64,000 nucleotides of DNA from DASXAI01 sp963728985. Its GTDB lineage: Bacteria > Actinomycetota > Acidimicrobiia > Acidimicrobiales > Ilumatobacteraceae. The notes below the pieces were generated by a model. That model did no database searches. It had not been told where the DNA came from and saw only the letters and a list, made by a program, of their open reading frames with translations. The stretch spans positions 868,001 through 932,000 of the forward strand of contig CAVSME010000003.1 in the NCBI GenBank assembly GCA_963728985.1. The letters run 5' to 3'. Position 1 is the first letter of the stretch; the number at the start of each line of letters is the position of its first letter. Positions 52,954-62,299 of the stretch are shown here, in pieces. The translations under genes and the position numbers were made by a program.

Positions 52954-54099
52954 TCAGGTGAGGGCGACCTCGATCGGGCTGGGGTGCAGCTCCTTCAACG
53001 CCGGCAGGACCTCCTTGGCGAAGAGGCGCATGCTCTTCTCGGCCACCTCGATCGGCATGCTGCCGTACTTGAAGACGAACATGATCTCGTTCGTCCCGAA
53101 GGCCTCCGCGTGCTCGGTGGCCCGCTTGATGGCCTGGTCGGGCGTGCCCCACGGGTGCGACTCGACGAAGCCGCGACGGAACAGGTTGGAGTCGGCGCGG
53201 AACGCCTCCTGCATCGCTCCGTAGGTCTCGTAGCCCTTGATGTTCTGGAGGTGCGAGCCGAGCAGCTCGTAGTGCCGCAGGGCGGAATCCGAGTACTCGG
53301 GGATGTACTGCTCGGCGCCGATGCGGGCGGCTTCCTCGTTCTCGTCCACGTACGTCCAGAGCGCCAGCTTCGTGTGCGCCGGGGTGGTGTGACCGGCCTC
53401 GCTCCGCAGTCGGGCGTACGCCTGCGCGTTCTGCAGCGCCAGCTCCAGCGAGGTGGTCGGGATCATGAGCGGCTTCACGTCGTTCTTGGCGATGATCTCG
53501 ACGGTCTGCTCGGTGCCGCCGGCGCACCAGAGGTTCTCGCTGAGGTCCTTCACCGGCTGGGGACGCAGCCGGACGTCCTTCACCTGGAAGTGCTCACCAT
53601 CGAAGTCGCCACGGCCCGTGGAGAGGAGCTGCTTCAACAACTGGAGGCCTTCGTCGAAGCGGCCCCGGGCTTCGTTCTGGTCGATGCCCAGGCCGTTGTA
53701 CTCGCGCCGTCCGAGCCCGCGGCCGACGCCGCAGATCACGTCGCGGTCGTCGCCCAGGAAGCAGTCGAGCATGTTCACGTCCTCGGCGACGCGTACGGGG
53801 TTGTGCCACGGGAGCACGACGACCATGGTGCCGAGATCGACCCGCTCGGTGATGCCGGCGACGTAGGTGAGGTACTGCAGCGGGTTCGTCACCATCGTGT
53901 ACGGGGTGAAGTGGTGCTCGATCGTCCACACCGAGTCGAAGCCGAGCTCGTCGGCCGCTCGCGCGATGCGCAGCTCCTCGTTGAACACCTCCCGATCGGA
54001 CTTGGTGGGACGAGCGGGCACGGACTCACCGCGCTCCTCCGCCTCGTACCGGTCCCAGTCGACGTAGTTCTGGTTGAAGATGGTCACCCCGACGCGCAC
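52954..54099 (-). CDS. LLM-class flavin/F420-dependent oxidoreductase
   Basis: 381-residue luciferase-like TIM barrel: GFDSVWTIEHHFTPYTMVTNPLQYL (EHH), VVVLPWHNPVRVAEDVNMLD and GVGRGLGRREYNGLG. Uses FMNH2 or F420; EHHF resembles bacterial luciferase-type monooxygenases. Likely acts with the amidohydrolase gene downstream. GTG start (54097-54099). Confidence 0.88.
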   Translation of the reverse strand: MRVGVTIFNQNYVDWDRYEAEERGESVPARPTKSDREVFNEELRIARAADELGFDSVWTIEHHFTPYTMVTNPLQYLTYVAGITERVDLGTMVVVLPWHNPVRVAEDVNMLDCFLGDDRDVICGVGRGLGRREYNGLGIDQNEARGRFDEGLQLLKQLLSTGRGDFDGEHFQVKDVRLRPQPVKDLSENLWCAGGTEQTVEIIAKNDVKPLMIPTTSLELALQNAQAYARLRSEAGHTTPAHTKLALWTYVDENEEAARIGAEQYIPEYSDSALRHYELLGSHLQNIKGYETYGAMQEAFRADSNLFRRGFVESHPWGTPDQAIKRATEHAEAFGTNEIMFVFKYGSMPIEVAEKSMRLFAKEVLPALKELHPSPIEVALT

Positions 54100-54269
54100 G
54101 GACGGCTCCTTCGCTGGAATGGCGTCCCCCGTGACCCCATTCGCTGGCGACGTTAGCGCCCCTCTGGCTCCGTGACGCAGGCCACAGAATTCGCCGGAAC
54201 CGGTCTCGTCGTGGCGCCGTAGCCGTGAATCGTTGGCATCTGCCAGCGCTCACACGAAGGGACCTCCCA

Positions 54270-55268
54270 ATGAGCACCAAGAAGTTCCTACGAATCGGTG
54301 CCGCCGCCGCCGCCGCCACTGCTGTCGCCGTTGCGACGGCGAGCCCCGCTTCCGCCACGCCGACACCGTCCGCCTCCGTCGCCTACGACACCCTCACCGT
54401 CACCGGGACCAACGCCGCCGAGCGCCTGGCCTTGCGGCTCGCTCCGAGTGCACCCGGCACGCTGCAGGTCGACTTCGGCGACGACGGCACCCCGGACTTC
54501 AGCTTCGACCGCGCCACGTTCACCAGCATCAACGTGAACCTCCGCGGCGGCGACGACCAGTTCCGGATCGACCAGGTCAACGGAGCGTTCGCCGACGAGG
54601 CCGTCACGATCGACGGTGGTGCCGGTCAGGATGTGCTGAACGGCGGCGATGGCGCCGAGGTGTTCTACGGCGGCCCCGGCGCCGACACCGTCGACGGCAA
54701 CCGCGGCAACGACACCGCCTACCTCGGCAGCGGCCCCGACACCTTCATCTGGGATCCGGGCGACGGCAGCGACACCGTCGATGGCCAGTTCGGCGTCGAC
54801 ACGCTCGACTTCCGGGGCGCCGGCGTCAACGAGACCATGAGCCTGTCGGCCAACGGCTCGCGGTCGGTGTTCCTGCGCGACATCGGCAACATCCGGATGG
54901 ACATGAACGACGTCGAGCGGCTGCACGTCACGACCCTCGGCGGCACCGACACGGTCACGGTCAACGACATGACCGGTACCGGCTTCCGTCGGGCCGACAT
55001 CGACCTCTCCGGTCCGGCCGGCGGTCCTGACGGGCTCGCCGACGTCGTGACCGTCAACGGCACCGCCAACCCTGACCGCATCAGGGTCAGCGCCGACAAC
55101 GGTCAGGTCGATGTGAAGGGGCTGCGCACGCAGGTCCATGTCACCGGCGGCGAGACCGCCGATCAGCTCCACGTCAACACGGCCGACGGCAACGACACCG
55201 TCAAGGTGGACGGCGCGGTCTTCGGCCTCATCACCCCGGTTGTCGATCTGGGCGCCGGCCAAGGCTGA
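54270..55268 (+). CDS. Secreted RTX-like (hemolysin-type calcium-binding repeat) protein
   Basis: 332 residues: a signal peptide (FLRIGAAAAAATAVAVATASPASA), a beta domain, then calcium-binding nonapeptides (GGAGQDVLNGGDGAEVF, GGPGADTVDG, GSGPDTFIWDPGDGSDTVDG) forming a short beta-roll and more beta strands. ATG at 54270 was preferred since it opens a clean signal peptide. Role likely structural or surface binding. Confidence 0.85.
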   Translation: MSTKKFLRIGAAAAAATAVAVATASPASATPTPSASVAYDTLTVTGTNAAERLALRLAPSAPGTLQVDFGDDGTPDFSFDRATFTSINVNLRGGDDQFRIDQVNGAFADEAVTIDGGAGQDVLNGGDGAEVFYGGPGADTVDGNRGNDTAYLGSGPDTFIWDPGDGSDTVDGQFGVDTLDFRGAGVNETMSLSANGSRSVFLRDIGNIRMDMNDVERLHVTTLGGTDTVTVNDMTGTGFRRADIDLSGPAGGPDGLADVVTVNGTANPDRIRVSADNGQVDVKGLRTQVHVTGGETADQLHVNTADGNDTVKVDGAVFGLITPVVDLGAGQG

Positions 55269-55281
55269 CGCCTCCAATCGA

Positions 55282-55313
55282 GTGGTCGGGGCCTGGCGCG
55301 AGGCCCCGACCAC
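55282..55313. terminator. Bidirectional terminator hairpin
   Basis: GTGGTCGGGGCCT, loop GGCGCG, AGGCCCCGACCAC: a 13-pair perfect stem between the convergent RTX-like gene and LDTR-repeat fragment. Confidence 0.8.
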
Positions 55314-55318
55314 GGTGC

Positions 55319-56068
55319 TCAGGTCTTGGCGTACCAGCCGACGACGTCGACAAGGGCGTCGGTGGTCCCGCCTGGGCTGAAGTTGAAGATGCCGATGTTG
55401 CCCGGCGCGCCGAGCTTCGACATCACCAGGTTCGGCACGCCAGGTTCGCCGCCCGCGAAGTTGAGGCTCGACGTCAGCGGCTGGGGCAGCGCATCGGGGA
55501 AGACGGTGAGGAAGCCCGGCGCCGTCGTGTTCGTGGCGGTGACGTTGGCGACAACCCCGACCGCGTCGGCGGGGATGCCGGCCCGGCCGGTGATCTGGGT
55601 GAAGACCGTCTGGCCATCCGCCAGCGTGGCGTGCTCGGCCTCAGGCCGGGTGTCGAGGAAGCGCTGCGGGGCCATGGCGTGGAACAGGCCACCCCCCGCA
55701 GTCACGCCGGGCTCCGTGTAGTACCCGACCACGTCACCGATCACGTCGGTGTTCCCGTCGAAGTTGAAGATCGACACCTTGCCGCCGTCGCCGACCGGGA
55801 TCACGGCCAGGTTCGGTACCGACTGGCCGCCGACGAAGTTCAGGTTCGACGTCGTCTGCATCTGCTGGCCCGTCGGCCACGCCGTGAGATACCCAGCGGC
55901 GGTTGTGTTGGTGGCCGTGAGGTTCATCACCACGGCAGCGACGCCCGAGCCCGGCACCGGTCCGGCTCCCGTGACCTGGAGGTCGAGCTGTCCGCCCGGG
56001 CCCAGTGGCGCCTTAGCGGCACCCACGCCGCTGCGGGTATCCAGGATGCGGGCCGGCGCGAAGGGCAC
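55319..56068 (-). CDS. LDTR-repeat C-terminal fragment (probably continues the lectin gene)
   Basis: 249 residues made of two repeats that each open APARILDTR or PQRFLDTR and close with DVVGYY or DVVGWY. Its frame begins four bases after the stop of the lectin gene. Read further back, the same frame gives GGEFVPFAPARILDTR, the expected junction between repeats. So this is more likely the C-terminal part of the lectin gene, split by an indel near 56085-56105, than a separate protein; it lacks a signal peptide of its own. Confidence 0.75.
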   Translation of the reverse strand: MPFAPARILDTRSGVGAAKAPLGPGGQLDLQVTGAGPVPGSGVAAVVMNLTATNTTAAGYLTAWPTGQQMQTTSNLNFVGGQSVPNLAVIPVGDGGKVSIFNFDGNTDVIGDVVGYYTEPGVTAGGGLFHAMAPQRFLDTRPEAEHATLADGQTVFTQITGRAGIPADAVGVVANVTATNTTAPGFLTVFPDALPQPLTSSLNFAGGEPGVPNLVMSKLGAPGNIGIFNFSPGGTTDALVDVVGWYAKT

Positions 56069-56072
56069 GAAC

Positions 56073-57728
56073 TCACCGCCCTGTGCCGCGCTCGATGCTC
56101 AGCCCGGTGGCGGACGCGCCGTCGCTCATGTCGGGGAACCAACCCACGACGTCGAAGAGCACCTGGGCCTGGCCGGCGAGGTTGTAGATGTTCACCGCGC
56201 CGCCGGCGCCGACCTTGGCCGTCACGAGGTTGGCGATGGTCTTGCCTCGCACGAAGTTGAGGTTCGACGCCAGTGGCGTCGGTTCACCGTTCGGGAACAC
56301 CGTCACGAAGCCATCGGCGGTCGGTTGATCGACGGTGACGTTCATGATCACCGCCCCGGCGTTGCTCGGCACGTTCTTCACGCCGGCGACCTGGACGGTC
56401 CGGACTTCACCCGGTCCGACCGGTCCTCCGGACTGACGGGTGTCGAGGATGCGCGTCGGCGGTAGCGCGGAGAACGGGGCGCCGATCGGTGTGCCCGGGG
56501 GGACACCCGTGGCGCTGACGGCGAACGTGCTCGAGCCGGCGCCTGCCGAGCTGGTGACGTTGAGGCGCACGTTGCCGCCCGCTGCTCCCGTCGTCGAGGC
56601 CGTGAACGTCGTCGGGATCACCGCGGTGCCACCCGGCTGCAACGTGGTGGGCAGCCCTGCGACCGAGAAGCCACCCGGCGCATTGCCGAGCGAGACCGTG
56701 GCATCGACGAAACCGTCGTTCCTGATCTCGACCGGCGCAGCGAGGCTGGTGGAACCAACGTGCACCAGGCCGAGGTTGGCGGGATTCGGCGTGGCGCTGA
56801 TCGTGGGAACGTCGATCTGCCCGTATCGGAGCGAGACGTCCGAGATGGCGTGCTCGTTCGGCCGCTCGTGCGTGCCCGACGTGAAGCCGACGTACACCGG
56901 ATTGGGAGGCAGGTCGACCAGGACGTTGTCGTAGTAGATCTTGCCGTCGATCAGGACGGTCACGTTCCACTTGCCGGGCGTGGGGTTGGGCACCAACGTG
57001 ATCGACACCGGCACGGCCCGGCCGCCGTAGATCGATGGCGTGACGTCCTTCGGCGCGTCGGGGTACCAGCTCCCGATCCGCTGATGCACGGTTTCCGTCT
57101 GCGTCCACGAGCGGCCGTGGAGCAGCCCGACCCGGCTCAGGTTGAAGCTGCTGACCTGGTCGTTGCCGTTGTCCCAGTCGTCGTCGTCATCGGTGATGAG
57201 CGTCACCGCGAGGTTCTTGTCTCCCGTGGCGTTGGTACCGCCGGCAACGACGTCGTTGCCATGGAACCCGTTGAACCCCAGACCGGGGCCGCTGGCACCG
57301 AAGTTCAGGGGTGTGGGGAAGTAGGGAATCGGCGCGGGGCTCATGTACGAATCGATGAGAGAGAAGGCCATCCCGCTGCCATGGAAGCCGGGATCGCCGC
57401 CGTCCAAGTAGGCGTTGAAGGACACGCTCAGCGCCTGGCCGGCCAGGTCGATCGGGGTGTTCCACCACGCCCCGTTACCGAGGTTCGTCAGGGCGCCATG
57501 GTTGAGGATCAGCTTGCTCCCCTGGACCTCGGGCGGGTCCGTCTGTGGAGTGGTGGCGTCGCTGAAGCTGATGTACCGCCAGCAGTCCGCGGAGTCGTTG
57601 GCGGCGCATCGTCCGGAGATCGGGTCAGGCAGCAGCGTCGGCGCCGCATGGGCGACGCCGGCGGGCACGACGACGGCGACCAAGCCTGCGAGCACGGCAG
57701 AGACAGCGGCCAGTGCGAGTTTGCGCAC
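56073..57728 (-). CDS. Secreted L-type-lectin-like protein with an LDTR repeat
   Basis: 551 residues: a signal peptide (LALAAVSAVLAGLVAVVVPAGVAHA) and an L-type lectin-like domain (about 35-275; SVSFNAYLDGGD, GMAFSLIDS, GLGFNGFHGNDVV). An Ig-like ASH-type domain (about 290-390) and one LDTR repeat (PPTRILDTRQSGG to DVVGWFPDM) follow. The final residues after the repeat look out of frame. GTG start at 57726-57728. It probably binds surface carbohydrate. Confidence 0.78.
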   Translation of the reverse strand: MRKLALAAVSAVLAGLVAVVVPAGVAHAAPTLLPDPISGRCAANDSADCWRYISFSDATTPQTDPPEVQGSKLILNHGALTNLGNGAWWNTPIDLAGQALSVSFNAYLDGGDPGFHGSGMAFSLIDSYMSPAPIPYFPTPLNFGASGPGLGFNGFHGNDVVAGGTNATGDKNLAVTLITDDDDDWDNGNDQVSSFNLSRVGLLHGRSWTQTETVHQRIGSWYPDAPKDVTPSIYGGRAVPVSITLVPNPTPGKWNVTVLIDGKIYYDNVLVDLPPNPVYVGFTSGTHERPNEHAISDVSLRYGQIDVPTISATPNPANLGLVHVGSTSLAAPVEIRNDGFVDATVSLGNAPGGFSVAGLPTTLQPGGTAVIPTTFTASTTGAAGGNVRLNVTSSAGAGSSTFAVSATGVPPGTPIGAPFSALPPTRILDTRQSGGPVGPGEVRTVQVAGVKNVPSNAGAVIMNVTVDQPTADGFVTVFPNGEPTPLASNLNFVRGKTIANLVTAKVGAGGAVNIYNLAGQAQVLFDVVGWFPDMSDGASATGLSIERGTGR

Positions 57729-57941
57729 GGAGGCACCCCCTGTGGTTCGAGAGCGATGGGGTCCGGGCGAGACTATGCGCCGCTCGCCCACCGGCAATGG
57801 GTCGTTGGTCCCGGTTCCGACCGCGGAGGGTGCTGGCCGGTTCTCCCAGCTCACACAGCGTGAGCGTTCGCCGTGCGGCGATCGTGTATCACAGCGCGCC
57901 TGGCGACCTCCCGAGAGGAAGGTGCCCGCGAGAGGAGCAAC

Positions 57942-58790
57942 ATGTCTGCCGACATCCACCAACGCCTGCGCGACCTCGAGGCCGAGGTTGCATCGATGCG
58001 CGCCGCGCTCGACGAATCGACACCGCCGGCGGCTACGTCCCGCCGACACCTACTCCGCGCAGCGGCGGTCGGCGCCGTCGGCGTCGTGGGCGGCGCCGCG
58101 GTACTGGCACGTCCGGCCGCGGCGGCGACCGGCCAGCCGCTCGTGCTCGGTCAGGCCAACACCGCCGACGCCGTGACGTCGCTCGAGAACAACGGCCCGT
58201 TTCCGGACCTCGCTGGACCCGGACCCATCGCGCTCGAGCTGCGCAGCCCGGGCGGTCATCTTCACTTCGTCGGGTCGCCCGGAGATGCCATCTTGGGCAC
58301 GTACCCCGACGGCACCCTCGCCTACAACGGCTCCCAGGGACTGCGCCTGCAGACGAACAACGACTTCGTGCGCGTCGGCGAGGCCGGGTTCGGCCCGCTC
58401 TTCGTGCTGTCGCAGCCCATCCGGCTCTACGACAGCCGCACGCCCCACATCGGCGGCACCACCCGCAACGGCCCGATCAGCAGCGGCCAGGACCGGCCGA
58501 TCTCGATCGAGCTCGACAACAACGACGAAGTGATCGAGCTTCCCGTTGCTGGGGTCCGCGCCGCGCTCATCAACCTGACGATCACCGATACGGTGGCCGG
58601 CGGCTTCCTCGCCGTCGGCAACCCGGGACCAGACGGCACCCGCACCACGTCGAACATCAACTGGTCCCAGTCGGGTCAGACGCTCGCCAACCTGGCCATC
58701 ACGACGCTCTTCGAAGGCAATCTCACGATCTTCGCCGGCGGGGGCGGCAGCACGAACTTCGTCGTCGACCTGATGGCACTCGTGGGCTGA
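57942..58790 (+). CDS. Exported protein with a Tat-like signal and an LDTR-type repeat
   Basis: 282 residues: an N-terminal coiled coil (IHQRLRDLEAEVASMRAAL), a twin-Arg-like signal (SRRHLLRAAAVGAVGVVG), then a beta domain with PIRLYDSRTPHIGG and TLANLAITT, a divergent relative of the LDTR repeats in the neighbouring gene. RBS AGAGGAG. Divergent from the lectin gene. Confidence 0.72.
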   Translation: MSADIHQRLRDLEAEVASMRAALDESTPPAATSRRHLLRAAAVGAVGVVGGAAVLARPAAAATGQPLVLGQANTADAVTSLENNGPFPDLAGPGPIALELRSPGGHLHFVGSPGDAILGTYPDGTLAYNGSQGLRLQTNNDFVRVGEAGFGPLFVLSQPIRLYDSRTPHIGGTTRNGPISSGQDRPISIELDNNDEVIELPVAGVRAALINLTITDTVAGGFLAVGNPGPDGTRTTSNINWSQSGQTLANLAITTLFEGNLTIFAGGGGSTNFVVDLMALVG

Positions 58791-58792
58791 CC

Positions 58793-59491
58793 TCAGCGCG
58801 CCGCCAGGCCAGGCCGCTCGGGATCAGTCCGGCGCGGTTCGTCGTGCCAGATCCACCACTCGTACGGCTTGGTCTGGGGGTAGCCCTCGGGCGAGTCCTC
58901 CCACGCCTCCTGGCGCCCGAGCGCAGTCAGGTCGAGGTAGCTCCAAGTGCTCCCCATCGCCTCGTCGCCGCGAGCATTGATGAAGTAGGTACGGAAGACG
59001 CGGTCGCCGTCGCGGATGAACGCGTTCGTGCCGTGCCACTCGTCGACGCCGAAGTCGGCGTCGAAGCGGTCCGTCATCGTGTACCACGGCATCTCCCAGC
59101 CCATCCGCGACTTCACCCGTTCGATGTCCGCCTGCGGCGCCCGCGAGACGAACGCGAGCGTGGTGTCGCGGGCGTTCAGATGGGCGACGTGCGCCACCTG
59201 GTCGGCCACCATCGAGCAGCCGATGCAGGCGTGCTCGGGCCAGCCGGAGACGCCGGGTTCGAGGAAGGCGCGGTAGACGATCAGTTGCCGGCGGCCGTCG
59301 AACAGACCGAGCAGGTCCACCTTGCCCTGGGGGCCGTCGAACTCGTACTGCTTCTCCACCGCCACCCAGGGCATCCGCCGGCGCTCGGCGGCGAGCGCGT
59401 CACGGGCGCGCGTCAACTCCTTCTCCTTCACCAGCAGTTGCTGGCGCGCCGCCTCCCACTCCTGCGGCGACACGATCGGGGGTGTCTTCAT
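58793..59491 (-). CDS. DUF899 thioredoxin-like family protein
   Basis: 232 residues: KELTRARDALAAERRRMPWV, CIGCSMVADQVAHV and the C-terminal DEPRR are the usual DUF899 features. Thioredoxin-fold proteins of unknown redox role, often beside ArsR and SRPBCC genes. It has GGAG before the ATG (59489-59491) and lies 37 bases after the SRPBCC stop in the same direction. Confidence 0.88.
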   Translation of the reverse strand: MKTPPIVSPQEWEAARQQLLVKEKELTRARDALAAERRRMPWVAVEKQYEFDGPQGKVDLLGLFDGRRQLIVYRAFLEPGVSGWPEHACIGCSMVADQVAHVAHLNARDTTLAFVSRAPQADIERVKSRMGWEMPWYTMTDRFDADFGVDEWHGTNAFIRDGDRVFRTYFINARGDEAMGSTWSYLDLTALGRQEAWEDSPEGYPQTKPYEWWIWHDEPRRTDPERPGLAAR

Positions 59492-59528
59492 GGGGAGCTC
59501 CTCTCGCATGTGGTCGTCGAACGACAGT

Positions 59529-59970
59529 TCACGATTCGGCCCTCGTCTCGATCTCGCTGAGCTCGCGCAACGCGTCCGACCATCCCCCGTGGTGCGACGC
59601 ACGCGCGTCCTCGTCCGGCAGCCCGGTCTGCTGGATCTCGACCAGCGTCCCGCCCTTCGGCGTCGGTTGGAAGGTGACGGTCACGGTGGTGTCGCGGAAC
59701 TGGGTCGATGGCGACGACCACGTGAACACCAGACGATGGGGTCGATCGATCTCTCGATAGGTGCCGGTGTGCACGTCCGAGGATTCGTCGTCGACCATGA
59801 CGATGCGAAACGTGCCACCCACTCGCGGAATCCGTTTCGGCCCTGGTCTCGCGGATGCCGGCCGGCTTGAGCCACGACCCGAGGCTTCGTGGGTCCAACC
59901 ACGCGTCGAAGAGAACGCCGGCAGGGGCGGCGATCTCCCGGCGGACGATGACCGACTCCTCGTCGGTCAC
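59529..59970 (-). pseudogene. SRPBCC/AHSA1-like protein split by a one-base insertion
   Basis: The N-terminal frame reads VIVRREIAAPAGVLFDAWLD and LGSWLKPAGIR. After ETRAETD it derails; the next frame has VGGTFRIVMVDDES and LVFTWSSPSTQF to the stop at 59529. Dropping one base of the AA pair at 59829-59830 gives the canonical ETDPRVGGTFRI. The domain binds hydrophobic ligands or acts as an Aha1-like protein. ATG overlaps the arsR stop as ATGA. Confidence 0.82.
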
Positions 59971-60314
59971 GATGACCTCTCAGCGTTGTCGCCGCCGGTG
60001 ACGAAGGCATCGAGCGAGGCGAGCTGGTCGGTCCAGAAGCGGCGGTAGTGATCGATCCAACCGGCGGCGTCGGCCAGCGGTGCGCCGTCCAGGCTCAAGA
60101 TGTGCTCGCGCCCATGCACGGTGCGCCGCACCAGGCCGGCGTCCTCGAGCACCCGAATGTGCTTCGAGGTCGAGTTGAGGGAGATCGGAAACGCGCTGGC
60201 GACATCTGTCACCCGAGCGTCGGACACGGCCAGACGGGCCAGGATGGCGCGGCGGGTGGCGTCCGAGACCGCCGAGAAGACCCGATCGAGCGTGGCAGCC
60301 GGATATTCACCCAC
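59967..60314 (-). CDS. ArsR-family transcriptional repressor
   Basis: 115-residue winged helix (FSAVSDATRRAILARLAVSDARVTDVASAFPISLNSTSKHIRVLEDAGLVRR). No metal-binding cysteine pair is seen, as in the SRPBCC-linked ArsR group. The GTG at 60312-60314 sits inside an inverted repeat, so the longer frame upstream is unlikely to be used. Controls itself and the SRPBCC-DUF899 genes. Confidence 0.85.
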   Translation of the reverse strand: MGEYPAATLDRVFSAVSDATRRAILARLAVSDARVTDVASAFPISLNSTSKHIRVLEDAGLVRRTVHGREHILSLDGAPLADAAGWIDHYRRFWTDQLASLDAFVTGGDNAERSS

Positions 60315-60326
60315 GAAGGTGAATAT
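60303..60326. promoter_or_regulatory. Inverted-repeat operator of the arsR operon
   Basis: ATATTCACC (60303-60311) and GGTGAATAT (60318-60326), spacer six bases, perfect. AT-rich inside GC-rich DNA, covering the arsR start; a classic autorepression layout. Confidence 0.75.
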
Positions 60327-60368
60327 ATGACTGGCGGCCCGCAACCGCAACCTTCACCAGGGGCGTGG

Positions 60369-61217
60369 CTACCGGTTCGTGGCGGTGACCAGCCAGGTGT
60401 GGGCGACGAAGCGGATTGCGCCGTCCACCCGCTCGGCGCGCAACTCGGCACGAGCCTCGTCAACGACGGCCTGCCAGCCGTCCGGGCCGAGGCGCGGCTC
60501 GAGCTCTGCCCGCGCCGCCCGCCCGACCATGCCGCTCAGGGCGACCGCCAGGCGTTCCTCGACGCCGTCGCTGCCGTCGATGGCGTAGTCGCAGACCCCG
60601 TCGAACGCCTCGATCGTCACGTCCGACCAGCCGGCCGCCGCCAGCACCTGCCTCGTCCGCTCGGCCTCGGCCAGCCCGAGCGGGCCGGGCGCGCCGGGTG
60701 CGGGCCGGCTGGGCGGTTCGGCCAGGTGCGCCGTGAGCGCACGGAGACCGAGCAAGAACATCTCGGCTTCGTCCTCCCGCCAGCAGACGAACGCCAGCCG
60801 GGCGCCGGGTGCCGTCGCAGACCTGATGTTGGCGAAGGCCGCCTCCGGATCGGCGAAGAACATCACGCCGAACCGCGAGATCACTCGGTCGAACGGCGCG
60901 CCCGGCGCGGCGGCGAGCAGGTCGGTGGTCTGAGCGTCGGCGGTGACGACAGTGGCGGAGGGCACGCGCCGCTGCGCCGCTTCGACCATCATCGGTGAGA
61001 TGTCCACCCCGACGGCGTCGGCGCCGGCGGCCACGGCGGCAGCGAGCAGGGTGCCGGCTCCGCAGCCGACGTCGAGCACCCGGCGGGCCGAGTCGAGGTC
61101 GGCCACCGCCAGGAGCGCAGCGGTGAACGGCGTGAACACGGCGTCGAAGATCCGCTCGTTGCGCACCCACCCTTCAGCGCCGGTCGCCCAGTTGGCGCGC
61201 ATCGCCTCGTTGGCCAT
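60369..61217 (-). CDS. SAM-dependent methyltransferase
   Basis: 282 residues, class I fold: VLDVGCGAGTLLAAAV (motif I), VGVDISPMMVEAAQRR, FDRVISRFGVMFF. Substrate unknown. Its start lies two bases after the stop of the preceding LLM oxidoreductase gene, so they form an operon. Opening MANEAMRANW is typical of this group. Confidence 0.9.
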   Translation of the reverse strand: MANEAMRANWATGAEGWVRNERIFDAVFTPFTAALLAVADLDSARRVLDVGCGAGTLLAAAVAAGADAVGVDISPMMVEAAQRRVPSATVVTADAQTTDLLAAAPGAPFDRVISRFGVMFFADPEAAFANIRSATAPGARLAFVCWREDEAEMFLLGLRALTAHLAEPPSRPAPGAPGPLGLAEAERTRQVLAAAGWSDVTIEAFDGVCDYAIDGSDGVEERLAVALSGMVGRAARAELEPRLGPDGWQAVVDEARAELRAERVDGAIRFVAHTWLVTATNR

Positions 61218-61219
61218 GA

Positions 61220-62107
61220 TCAGGTGAGACTCGGCGCGAGGGACCGCCACTGGTCGGCGGGGAAGGATTGCGGGTCGTCGGTGAGCACCTGGATGCAGAC
61301 GTGGTCCGCGCCGGCGTCGCGATGCTGCTGCACCCTCGCGGCGATCGTGGCCTCGTCGCCCCACACGACGAGGGCGTCGACGAGGCGGTCGCTGCCACCA
61401 TCGGCGAGGTCGTCGTCGGTGAACCCCTGGCGCTTCCAGTTGTTCGTGTAGTTCGGCAGACCGAGGTACGTCTGCAGATGGAGGCGGGCGATCTCCCGGG
61501 CCTTGGTCGGGTCCGTCTCCAGCACCACGCCCTGCTCGCTGGCGACGAGGCCGTCGGGGCCGACGCCGTCACGGGCGGCGTGCGTCAGTTCCGGCGTGAC
61601 GAGGTACGGGTGCGTCCCGGCGGTCCGGCTGCGAGCCAGCTCGAGCATCTTCGGGCCGAGCGCGGCGATGACCCGGTCCTTCTTGGCCAATGGCGTCGCC
61701 GCGGCGTCGAGGCCGTCGAGGTAGTCGGACATCGTCTGGAGCGGCTTCTGATACGTGCCCGGCTCGTTGACACGGTCGATCAACGGGCGGTGGCTGATCC
61801 CGATCCCGCACAGGAACCTCGGGCCATGCTCGGCCGTCAGGCGAGCGTGCCCGGCGGCCGCCTCCTCCGGCGTGTGCATCCACACGTTGAGGATCCCCGT
61901 GGCGATGGTTGCCGTGGACGTCGCCCCGAGCAGGTTGTCGAGCGGTGTGAACACGTCACCGCCGATGTCGGGTATCCAGAACGCCGAGTACCCGAGGCCC
62001 TCCAGCTCCGTGACCAGCGCGGCCGCCTCGCCGGCGTCGCCATAACGCAGGAGCCCGCTCCAGATGCCTGTCCCGGACAGTCGCGTGTGAGTCATCATCG
62101 AGCTCAT
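61220..62107 (-). CDS. F420-dependent LLM-class oxidoreductase
   Basis: 295-residue TIM-barrel: GLGYSAFWIPDIGGDVFTPLDNLLGAT and GPRFLCGIGISHRPLID. It resembles the TIGR03620-type F420 enzymes of actinobacteria. Function in a methyltransferase-linked operon unknown. Confidence 0.85.
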   Translation of the reverse strand: MSSMMTHTRLSGTGIWSGLLRYGDAGEAAALVTELEGLGYSAFWIPDIGGDVFTPLDNLLGATSTATIATGILNVWMHTPEEAAAGHARLTAEHGPRFLCGIGISHRPLIDRVNEPGTYQKPLQTMSDYLDGLDAAATPLAKKDRVIAALGPKMLELARSRTAGTHPYLVTPELTHAARDGVGPDGLVASEQGVVLETDPTKAREIARLHLQTYLGLPNYTNNWKRQGFTDDDLADGGSDRLVDALVVWGDEATIAARVQQHRDAGADHVCIQVLTDDPQSFPADQWRSLAPSLT

Positions 62108-62299
62108 CTCCTACTTCGGGGGCCAGTCGGAAAGTTATCGTGCGATTTCGGAACTCTGACGACTGCGCCGACATCGAGCGGCTGAAAGCGATGCGGCGGT
62201 GGACGCGCTCGAAGCGCCCCTACGAGCCGCCAACATGAATGGGCGCAGACGCGAACCATTGCACGGAGGTCCATCGTCGCGTAGCGGTACCGTGGCGTG

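Noticed and set aside
54270..55268. Hemolysin toxin
   Set aside because: Only calcium-binding repeats; no toxin domain or acyltransferase/export genes, so called RTX-like only.
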